Below, one piece after another: positions 39,430-46,379 of a stretch of DNA of 46,379 nucleotides; the stretch's first letter is position 1; every line of letters starts with the position of its first letter. The notes beneath the pieces were generated by a model that saw only the letters and a program-made list of their open reading frames with translations, was not told where the DNA came from and did not search any database. A program made the translations under genes and the position numbers. Source of the DNA: DASWED01 sp036394995 (lineage in GTDB: Bacteria; Actinomycetota; UBA4738; JACQTL01); assembly GCA_036394995.1 (NCBI GenBank), contig DASWED010000044.1, forward strand, positions 1 to 46,379, given 5' to 3'.

Positions 39430-41151
39430 GTGGTGCGGGCGAATGAGGACGTCGAGCGGGTGCTCAACGAGTACCGGGACTTGCTGGCCATCTTGTCTCC
39501 GGATCCGTTCAAGGCGCGGGCCTACGAGAAGGCGGCTCGGAGCATCGGGGGGTGGCACGAGGACATTGCGGGGGCCGATCTCAAGGCGCTCCAGGCCATC
39601 CCGAACGTGGGCAAGTCGCTGGCGGTGAAGATCGAGGAGTACCTGCGGACCGGGACGATCGGGTCGCTCGAGGAGCTCAGGGCGCAGATCCCGCCGGGGG
39701 TTCGGCAGCTGATGTCGATCCCGACGCTCGGGCCGAAGAAGGCGCTGGCCCTGTACCAGGAGCTGCACGTGGCATCCGTGGAGGAACTCGGAGACGCGAT
39801 CCAGGACGGTCGGGTGTCGTCGCTGAGGGGGTTCGGGCAGAAGACCGCGGACAAGATCGCGGAGGGCCTGTCCCGCCTGCAGCAGTCGGACGACCGGGTC
39901 CAGATCGGGGTGGCCCTGGACCTGGCCGAGGAGCTGCTGGGGGAGCTGTCGGCGCTGAAGGAGGTCCTGCGGTGCGACTACGCGGGGTCGCTCCGGCGGA
40001 TGCGCGAGACCATCGGCGACATCGACCTCCTGGTGGCATCCGAGCATCCCGTGCCGGTGATGGACGTGTTCGTCTCGCTCCCCATGGTGGACAGGGTGAT
40101 CGCCCACGGCGAGACGAAGTCGTCGATCCGGACCACGAAGGGGCTCCAGGTGGATCTGCGGGTGATCCCGCCGGCGTGCTGGGGCGCGGCGCTCCAGTAC
40201 TTCACCGGCTCCAAGGCACACAACATCAAGGTCCGGGAGCGGGCCGTCCGGCGGAAGCTGAAGCTCTCCGAATACGGCCTGTTCGACGCGGAGACGGACG
40301 AGCTCGTCGTCGCGGAGACCGAGGAGGAGGTGTACGAACGGCTGGGGCTCCCGTGGATCCCCCCAACCCTCCGCGAGGACCGAGGAGAGGTGGAGGCCGC
40401 GGCGGCGGGCGTCCTGCCGGAGGTCGTGGAGCTCCGCGACATGCGAGGGGACCTCCACACGCACACCGATCTCACCGACGGCCTGGCCCCGCTGGAGCGG
40501 ATGCTGGAGACGGCCGCGAAGCTGAAGTACGCCTACTACGCCGTGACCGACCACGCGCCGAACCTGTTCATGCAGCGGATGACCGACGAGAAGATGCTCG
40601 AGCAGCGGGCGCGGCTGCGGTCGCTGCAGTCGACGTATCCGAAGATGACCCTGCTGCACGGGACCGAGCTCAACATCGACCCGGACGGGGGCGTCGACTG
40701 GGACGCGGAGTTCCTGGACGGGTTCGACGTGTGCGTGGCCTCCGTGCACTCGCACTTCGGCCAGTCGTCCGACGAGATGACCCGGCGGATCATCCGGGCC
40801 ATGGAGAACCCCAACGTGCACGTGATCGGGCATCCGACGGCCCGGATCATCGGCCACCGGCCGCCCATCGACTACGACCTCGACGCGGTGTTCGAGGCGG
40901 CCGCCCGCACGGGCACCGCCCTGGAGGTCAACTCGTACCCGGACCGCCTGGACCTCCGCGACGAACACGTGCTGTGGGCGCGCCGGCACGGGGTGAAGTT
41001 CGCCGTGGACACGGACTCCCACTCCACGCTCCACCTGCGGTTCATGCGCTTCGGCGTCGGCACGGCCCAGCGGGGCTGGCTGACCCGGGACGACGTCATC
41101 AACACCTGGCCCCTGCAGAAGCTCCGGACGTTCCTCCGGAAGGGCCGCTGA
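39430..41151 (+). CDS. polX: Family X DNA polymerase with PHP domain
   Basis: Gap-filling repair polymerase. Residues ~1-110 form the 8-kDa-like and helix-hairpin-helix domains (IPNVGKSLAVKIEEYL, IPTLGPKKALALYQ). The nucleotidyl-transferase core has GSLRRMRETIGDIDLLV with the DxD metal site and VDLRVIPPACWGAALQYFTGS. From about residue 340 a PHP phosphoesterase domain begins DLHTHTDLTDG and continues with HGTELNID, VASVHSHF, and VDTDSHS, all metal-ligand motifs. Length 573 aa is standard. GTG 39430 is favoured by the -10 element; GTG 39433 is equally possible. Followed 8 nt later by mpg. Confidence 0.95.
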   Translation: MVRANEDVERVLNEYRDLLAILSPDPFKARAYEKAARSIGGWHEDIAGADLKALQAIPNVGKSLAVKIEEYLRTGTIGSLEELRAQIPPGVRQLMSIPTLGPKKALALYQELHVASVEELGDAIQDGRVSSLRGFGQKTADKIAEGLSRLQQSDDRVQIGVALDLAEELLGELSALKEVLRCDYAGSLRRMRETIGDIDLLVASEHPVPVMDVFVSLPMVDRVIAHGETKSSIRTTKGLQVDLRVIPPACWGAALQYFTGSKAHNIKVRERAVRRKLKLSEYGLFDAETDELVVAETEEEVYERLGLPWIPPTLREDRGEVEAAAAGVLPEVVELRDMRGDLHTHTDLTDGLAPLERMLETAAKLKYAYYAVTDHAPNLFMQRMTDEKMLEQRARLRSLQSTYPKMTLLHGTELNIDPDGGVDWDAEFLDGFDVCVASVHSHFGQSSDEMTRRIIRAMENPNVHVIGHPTARIIGHRPPIDYDLDAVFEAAARTGTALEVNSYPDRLDLRDEHVLWARRHGVKFAVDTDSHSTLHLRFMRFGVGTAQRGWLTRDDVINTWPLQKLRTFLRKGR

Positions 41152-41159
41152 CCGCAGCC

Positions 41160-41816
41160 GTGGGTCGCCTGAGCTCCGCCGTCCTGGCTCGATCCTTCTA
41201 CGCGCGGCCCTCCCTCGAGGTGGCCAGGGACCTGCTGGGACGAGTCCTGGTCCGGACGCCCCCCGACGGCACGCGGGTGTCGGGGCGCATCGTGGAGGCC
41301 GAGGCCTACCGCCAGGACGATCCGGCCAGCCACTCGTTCCGGGGCCGCACTCCCCGCACGGACGTCATGTTCGGTCCCCCGGGCCGGCTGTACGTGTACT
41401 TCACCTACGGGATGCACTTCTGCGCGAACGTCGTCACGGGGCGTGACGGGGAGGGGAGCGCGGTCCTGCTGCGGGCGGTGGAACCGCTGGAGGGTCTCGA
41501 CGCCATGGAGGAGCGCCGGGGCACGGCGAACCCCCGCCTGCTGTGCGCCGGTCCGGGGCGCCTGTGTGAGGCGTTCGGGGTCGGGGGGGCGCAGAACGGC
41601 ACCGATCTGGTCACCGGGGACGAGCTGCGCATCGAATGGGGATCCCCCGTGGGCGACGACGAGATCGCGGTTGGTCCCCGCGTCGGGCTCACCGTGGCGG
41701 TGGAGCAACCGTGGCGGTTCGTGGTCGCGACCAGCCGGTATCTCTCTCGCGCGGCCGTGTACCGGGCGACGATCCGTCCCCCGCGGGTCAGGCTGAGGGG
41801 TTCACCCAAACCGTGA
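41160..41816 (+). CDS. mpg: 3-methyladenine DNA glycosylase (AAG/MPG family)
   Basis: Excises alkylated purines. Motifs: RIVEAEAYRQDDPASHSFRG (catalytic Glu in VEAEAY), PGRLYVYFTYGMHFCANVV, AVLLRAVEPLEG, and GPGRLCEAFGV. GTG 41160 lies 8 nt after the polX stop and gives 218 aa. Paired with polX it makes a base-excision repair unit. Its last 29 bp overlap the 3' end of the convergent PBP gene. Confidence 0.94.
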   Translation: MGRLSSAVLARSFYARPSLEVARDLLGRVLVRTPPDGTRVSGRIVEAEAYRQDDPASHSFRGRTPRTDVMFGPPGRLYVYFTYGMHFCANVVTGRDGEGSAVLLRAVEPLEGLDAMEERRGTANPRLLCAGPGRLCEAFGVGGAQNGTDLVTGDELRIEWGSPVGDDEIAVGPRVGLTVAVEQPWRFVVATSRYLSRAAVYRATIRPPRVRLRGSPKP

Positions 41817-44289
41817 CCGTCACGCCGGGCTCGGCCGCGTCGCCGGGGCCCGGTGACTGCTTCCACACCCGGTCCCCCGGAGGAGTGCACCGGGCGGTGC
41901 CGGCGCACTGGGACCGGATCAGCGCGGCGGCGCCGAAGCCGGAGTCCTGGAGCCGGAGGAGGGCCTCCTCGCGGGTCATGCCGAACAGGTTCGGGACCAC
42001 CGTCGCGGCGCCGGTGCCGGGGGTGCCGGCGGTGGCCACCTCGAGCCGGATCCCGCTGGTCTGGAGGGCCTCCTCGCCGGCCGGAGGGTCCTGTCCGACG
42101 ACGGTCCCCGGGGACTGGGCCGACGGCCGCTCCACCACCGTGACCCTCAGGCCGGCGCGCTCGAGGCCCGACGCCGCCTCCTGCGCCGGGAGCCCGATCA
42201 CCGACGGCACGGTGAGCGACTGGTAGGAGGAGGGGGACGTGCAGATCCCGGGCTGCGTTCCCTCGAGGAACCGGGTCTGTTCGATGAGATCGGGAGGGGT
42301 GTACCGATTCGCCTGGCATCCCCGCGAGGTGTCGACGGGCACGATGACGTTGCGAAGCACCGGCGGCGGGAACTGCCGGACCGGGAGATGCCGGACGGCC
42401 CTGGTCATGAACAGGCGCCAGATCTGGGCCGGCCAGGTCCCCCCGAGGACCTCCGGGAGCCGGGTCCGGGGGGCCACCATGGAGTCCTCGCCCTGAGGGA
42501 ACCCCACCCACACGGCCGCCGACAGCTGCGGGATGGCGCCCACGAACCAGGCGTCGCGGTACTCCTCGGCGGTCCCGGTCTTGCCGATCGTGGGCCGGCC
42601 GATGGCGGCGGCGGTGCCCGTCCCCTGGGTCACGACCTTCTGCAGGATCTGGTCGGCCACGTAGGCCACCGAGCGGTCCACGACCAGGCGCGGCTCCGGC
42701 ACGTGCTGCCACAGCACCTTCCCCGCGGCGTCGGTGACCTTCGTCACGGCCACCGGATCCACCCGGTACCCCGTGTTCGCGAGCGTGGCGTAGGCCGAGG
42801 CCATCTCCACGGTGTTCACCTGCTCGGACCCCAGGACCGCAGAGGGCACCGTCTGCAGTGGGTGCCCCACACCCATACGGAGCAGGTCAGGCGCGTTGAC
42901 CCCGAGGGCCTGCGCCGCGTCCACCACCCTGGCCGCGCCTGCGCACGGGTCGCCGTTCCCCAGGTCGCGGACGATCTGCGCGTACACCACGTTCACCGAG
43001 TCGATCGTGGCCTTCTCCACGGTGAGCCGGCCCTCTCCGGCCCCGTCGAAGTTGTGCACCGGCCAGTCCGGCTGGCCGGGGGCCTGGCACCGGGCCGGCA
43101 GGGCCAGGGTGATCTCGGGCGGGGCGTCGTAGACCTGCTGGGGCGAGATCCCCCCGAGCATGGCCGCGACCAGCGCGAACGGCTTGAACGTGGAGCCGGC
43201 CTGCCGCCCGGTGGAGCCGCCGGTGGCCAGGTTCACCTGGGCCACCGGGTCGGTCGGGGAGAAGTAGTCCCGGCCGCCGACCATGGCCTTGATCTCCCCG
43301 GTCCTCGGATCGATGACGGTCATCGCGCCGTACGGGTCCGTCCGGTACACCAGGACCTGGTTCACGGCGTCCTCCGCGGTGCGCTGGAGCCCCGGGTCCA
43401 GCGTGGTGGTGATCCGGAGGCCCCCCCGGTACAGCAGGCTCTCCCGCTCGGCCCGGGTGTCCCCGAACAGCGGGTTCGACGCCACCCACTGCTTCACGAA
43501 CTGGACGAAGTACGGAGCCTGATACGTGCCCTCCTGGTGGGTGACGCGCAGGGCGAGGGGGGTGGCCTGCGCGGACAGGTACTCCTGGGGCGTGATCACC
43601 CCGACGTCGTTCAGGATCCGGAGCACCGTGGCCCGGCGGGCCAGGGCCAGGTCGGGGTGCTCCACGGGGTCGTACGAGGACGGAGCACGGATGAGGCCGG
43701 CCAGGAGGGCCGCCTGGGGGAGGTCGAGCGAGGTGGCCGGCTCCGAGAAGTAGGTCCGGGCCGCGGCCTGGATCCCGTACGCCCCCTCACCGAAGTACAC
43801 CGTGTTGAGGTACGCGGCCAGGATGTCGCGCTTCGACATCCTGTGTTCGAGCTGCCAGGCCAGGATGGCCTCCTTGACCTTGCGCGAGATGGTCCGATCG
43901 GTGCCCAGGTACCGGTTCTTGATGTACTGCTCGGTGATCGTGGAGGCGCCCTCCGCCAGGCGGCCCTCGGTGGCGTCCACGTAGGCGGCCCGGACCAGGG
44001 CCCGGAAGTCGACGCCGGAGTGCTGGTAGAACCGCCGGTCCTCGATGGCCACCACGGCCCGGCGGACGATGAGCGGGATCTCGTCGGCGGGCACGACCTC
44101 CCGGTTCTCCTCGGCGTGGAAGGTCGTGATCAGCGAGCCGTCGGCCGCGAACAGGAACGACGTCTGCTCCAGGTCTCGGGCCTTGCGCTCCTCGTCGTCG
44201 AGGTTCGGGACGTCGGGGAGGCGGCACGCCGAACCCAGGATGGCCAGGACGACGAGCCCGGCCACGAGCGATCCCCGGCGCCCGTTCAC
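41788..44289 (-). CDS. Class A penicillin-binding protein with two PASTA domains
   Basis: Bifunctional peptidoglycan polymerase/crosslinker. An N-terminal hydrophobic segment (LVAGLVVLAILGSAC) could be a signal anchor or an imperfect lipobox. The glycosyltransferase (GT51) has EDRRFYQHSGVDFRAL and STITEQYIKN; the transpeptidase has GSTFKPF (catalytic Ser near residue 366), SVN, and GKTGTAEE. Two PASTA repeats end the protein (VPSVIGLPAQEAASGLERAG; VPNLFGMTREEALLRLQDSG). GTG 44289 is preferred since TATCAT (44304-44299) precedes it by 9 nt; longer starts run into tyrS. Length 833 aa. Confidence 0.93.
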   Translation of the reverse strand: MNGRRGSLVAGLVVLAILGSACRLPDVPNLDDEERKARDLEQTSFLFAADGSLITTFHAEENREVVPADEIPLIVRRAVVAIEDRRFYQHSGVDFRALVRAAYVDATEGRLAEGASTITEQYIKNRYLGTDRTISRKVKEAILAWQLEHRMSKRDILAAYLNTVYFGEGAYGIQAAARTYFSEPATSLDLPQAALLAGLIRAPSSYDPVEHPDLALARRATVLRILNDVGVITPQEYLSAQATPLALRVTHQEGTYQAPYFVQFVKQWVASNPLFGDTRAERESLLYRGGLRITTTLDPGLQRTAEDAVNQVLVYRTDPYGAMTVIDPRTGEIKAMVGGRDYFSPTDPVAQVNLATGGSTGRQAGSTFKPFALVAAMLGGISPQQVYDAPPEITLALPARCQAPGQPDWPVHNFDGAGEGRLTVEKATIDSVNVVYAQIVRDLGNGDPCAGAARVVDAAQALGVNAPDLLRMGVGHPLQTVPSAVLGSEQVNTVEMASAYATLANTGYRVDPVAVTKVTDAAGKVLWQHVPEPRLVVDRSVAYVADQILQKVVTQGTGTAAAIGRPTIGKTGTAEEYRDAWFVGAIPQLSAAVWVGFPQGEDSMVAPRTRLPEVLGGTWPAQIWRLFMTRAVRHLPVRQFPPPVLRNVIVPVDTSRGCQANRYTPPDLIEQTRFLEGTQPGICTSPSSYQSLTVPSVIGLPAQEAASGLERAGLRVTVVERPSAQSPGTVVGQDPPAGEEALQTSGIRLEVATAGTPGTGAATVVPNLFGMTREEALLRLQDSGFGAAALIRSQCAGTARCTPPGDRVWKQSPGPGDAAEPGVTVTVWVNPSA

Positions 44290-44298
44290 GGTTCGCCC

Positions 44299-44304
44299 AT
44301 GATA
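44299..44304 (-). promoter_or_regulatory. PBP gene -10 element (leaderless geometry)
   Basis: On the minus strand TATCAT is followed after 9 nt by GTG 44289, with no Shine-Dalgarno between. It is divergent from the tyrS promoter in a 55-bp gap. Confidence 0.55.
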
Positions 44305-44327
44305 TCGGCCGTCCTGGTTTCCACTGG

Positions 44328-44333
44328 TAGCCT
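44328..44333 (+). promoter_or_regulatory. tyrS -10 element
   Basis: TAGCCT lies 11 nt before ATG 44345, predicting a leader of about 5 nt or less. Confidence 0.45.
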
Positions 44334-44344
44334 GCGCCCTAGTC

Positions 44345-45550
44345 ATGACCTCTCCCGTAGTGGATCGGCTGCTGTCGGGGGCGGCCGAAGTCGTGCCCCC
44401 CGACGAATTCCGGGCCAAGCTCGAATCCGGCCGGCCGCTGCGGGTGAAGCTGGGGCTCGATCCCACCGCGCCGGCGGTCACGCTGGGATGGGCGGTGGTC
44501 CTGCGCAAGCTCCGGCACTTCCAGGAGGCCGGGCACACCGCCGTGCTGATCGTGGGCGACTTCACCGCGCGGGTGGGGGACCCCAGCGGGAAGTCGGAGA
44601 CCCGGCCCCGCCTGTCGGCCGAGGTCGTCCGGGGCTATGCCGAACGGCTGCTCGACCAGTTCTGGCTGATCCTGGACCGCGACGCGACCGAGGTCCGGTA
44701 CAACTCGGAATGGCTGGAGTCGATGGACATGGAGGCCGTCCTGAAGATGACCGCGGCGGCCACCGTGGCCCGGATGCTCGAACGGGACGACTTCGCCAGG
44801 CGGTACGCGGAGGGACGGCCGATCTCCGTGATGGAGTTCCTGTATCCGCTGCTCCAGGGGATGGACTCGGTGGCGGTCCAGGCCGACGTGGAGCTCGGGG
44901 GCACCGACCAGACGTTCAACCTCCTCATGGGCCGGGACCTCCAGCGAGAGCACGGGCAGGCCCCCCAGGTGGTGTTCACGATGCCCCTGCTCGAGGGCCT
45001 GGACGGCGTGCAGAAGATGAGCCAGTCGCTCGGCAACTACGTGGGGGTCACGGAGCCGCCCGAGGAGATGTTCGGCAAGCTCATGAGCCTTCCCGACACG
45101 CTGATCGCCAAGTACCTCCGGCTGGGGACGGACCTGGATCCGGCCGAGGTGGACGCGGTCGAACGGGAGCTCGGCGAGGGCTCGCTGCACCCGAACGAGG
45201 CCAAGCGACGCATGGCCCGCGAGATCGTGACCGTGTACCACGGTGCCGCCGCGGCGCGTGCGGCGGAGGAGCGGTTCGACCTGGTGCACCGGGAGGGTGG
45301 CGTGCCGGAGGACGTGCCCGAGTCGCCGGTCCCGGCGTCGGCCGTGCGTGACGGGCGGGTGTGGCTGCCCAGGCTGCTGGCCGAGGTGGGCCTGGCCGGC
45401 TCGAACGCGGAGGCCCGGCGGCTCATCGAGCAGGGCGGGGTCCGACTCGACGGCGAGCGGGTCGGGGACCCCGGACTGGAGCTGGCCGTCGACGAGCTCC
45501 GGGGGCTGGTCCTGCAGGTGGGCACGCACCGCTTCCTCCGGCTGACGTGA
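44345..45550 (+). CDS. tyrS: Tyrosyl-tRNA synthetase with atypical HIGH motif
   Basis: Class I synthetase charging tRNA-Tyr, 401 aa. Recognisable parts are KLGLDPTAPAVTLGW, VGDFTARVGDPSGKSETRPRLS, the tyrosine pocket VELGGTDQTFNLLMGRDLQ, the KMSKS loop as KMSQSLGNYVG, and a C-terminal S4 RNA-binding domain (GLAGSNAEARRLIEQGGVRLDG). The HIGH motif, HLGH in the common bacterial TyrZ-like form, reads TLGW at residues 46-49. Everything else is intact, so the protein is probably functional. No T-box leader fits in the short 5' region. Confidence 0.94.
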   Translation: MTSPVVDRLLSGAAEVVPPDEFRAKLESGRPLRVKLGLDPTAPAVTLGWAVVLRKLRHFQEAGHTAVLIVGDFTARVGDPSGKSETRPRLSAEVVRGYAERLLDQFWLILDRDATEVRYNSEWLESMDMEAVLKMTAAATVARMLERDDFARRYAEGRPISVMEFLYPLLQGMDSVAVQADVELGGTDQTFNLLMGRDLQREHGQAPQVVFTMPLLEGLDGVQKMSQSLGNYVGVTEPPEEMFGKLMSLPDTLIAKYLRLGTDLDPAEVDAVERELGEGSLHPNEAKRRMAREIVTVYHGAAAARAAEERFDLVHREGGVPEDVPESPVPASAVRDGRVWLPRLLAEVGLAGSNAEARRLIEQGGVRLDGERVGDPGLELAVDELRGLVLQVGTHRFLRLT

Positions 45551-45969
45551 GGCCTCGGCAGTCCTCCCGGCGAGGGGAGCCGGTGTTGTCCGGTTCGCCC
45601 GGATTCGATATCGTGGGCGCAGCCGCCTCCCACCGAGGCGCCGTTGAGTTGACGGTTCCCGCGGGGGTGGTAGCATCAAAGGTCGCGCCGCACTCCAGCC
45701 GCCCCTGAGGTTGGCTGGGACTCCGCGGCGCTCGCACCTTGAGAACTGGACAGTGTGCCAAAAAGCCAGTGCGTTCCCGTCAAGATCGGGAAGGCGCGCG
45801 AGAGCGTGTCCGGACCGGACCTTGACGATCGTACGAGAAATCCGAAACCGGACAGTTCAGCTGATCCGGCCGGATCAAGCAGGTCCCTCGGGGCGATGCC
45901 GTCCATGGGGGGCCGGCTCTCACAACGAGGAAACGAACCCGTCACCTCAGGGTGGCGGGATTCACGTTC
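45551..45969 (+). promoter_or_regulatory. rRNA operon promoter and leader region
   Basis: Two promoters can be read: TTGTCC (45586-45591)-17 bp-TATCGT (45609-45614), and TTGACG (45649-45654)-16 bp-TAGCAT (45671-45676). The leader that follows holds TTGAGAACTGGACAGTGTGC (from 45739) with ACTGG/CCAGT arms (45745-45749, 45766-45770), a block typical of Gram-positive pre-16S leaders and involved in antitermination or processing. No protein gene is supported in these 419 bp. Confidence 0.7.

Positions 45970-46379
<410 letters not shown>

Noticed and set aside
44290..44565. N-terminal extension of the PBP into the tyrS region
   Set aside because: The extension is antisense to conserved tyrS codons; the GTG at 44289 with a -10 element at 9 nt and the hydrophobic N-terminus just after it fit better.

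Overview
The window is about 46 kb of very GC-rich DNA with almost no spare sequence. It reads as the chromosome of an uncultured, probably deep-branching actinobacterium. The evidence is an actinobacterial-type integration host factor (mihF) in the gene series pyr - mihF - gmk - rpoZ - coaBC - metK - priA - def - fmt - rsmB - rib - infC/rpmI/rplT - trmH - pheST - argF - mpg - tyrS, which is the same relative order I recall from Mycobacterium and Streptomyces but packed into one short stretch. The partial 16S rRNA at the right edge would fix the taxonomy; I cannot place it below phylum by eye.

Layout. 1-136: 5' end of a DUF222/HNH-like gene on the minus strand under a promoter containing a perfect LexA box. 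248-10322: de novo UMP operon pyrR-pyrB-pyrC-carA-carB-pyrK-pyrD-pyrF, headed by a PyrR-binding RNA leader with a small leader peptide and a terminator-like hairpin. 10458-19033: housekeeping block (mihF, gmk, rpoZ, coaBC, metK, priA, def, fmt, rsmB). 19087-20158: a REC-GGDEF response regulator. 20192-23789: FMN riboswitch and the riboflavin operon ribD-ribE-ribBA-ribH. 23823-24550: a KPWG-type cupin and a cold-shock protein. 24672-26084: infC-rpmI-rplT, with infC lacking any canonical start codon. 26123-28014: a small zinc-ribbon protein and a fusion of a TrmH/SpoU rRNA methyltransferase with a degenerate histidine-kinase module. 28028-32636: a KimA-like APC permease facing a KdpD-like/KdpE-like two-component pair. 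32683-36137: pheS-pheT. 36150-38163: an ECF sigma factor and a membrane-anchored partner. 38274-41816: argF, polX, mpg. 41788-45550: a class A penicillin-binding protein divergent from tyrS. 45551-46379: rRNA promoter/leader region and the first ~410 nt of 16S rRNA.

Themes. Many genes have a -10-like hexamer only 7-11 nt before the start codon and no Shine-Dalgarno, the signature of leaderless mRNAs (metK, trmH, pheS, argF, polX, the PBP gene, the zinc-ribbon gene, probably tyrS). Two operons have classical cis-acting RNAs (PyrR leader, FMN riboswitch). Coding genes overlap by 4 bp in many places, implying translational coupling.

Most notable points: the methyltransferase-pseudokinase fusion; a 16-nt exact match to Illumina adapter sequence inside the permease gene that breaks its frame (assembly artefact); infC beginning at an apparent GTC codon behind a perfect Shine-Dalgarno; the class I HIGH motif of tyrosyl-tRNA synthetase reading TLGW; a 22-bp perfect inverted repeat (REPIN-like) between argF and polX; and an ECF sigma operon whose membrane partner has repeated extracytoplasmic domains. 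No tRNA gene, CRISPR array, insertion sequence or prophage gene was seen.
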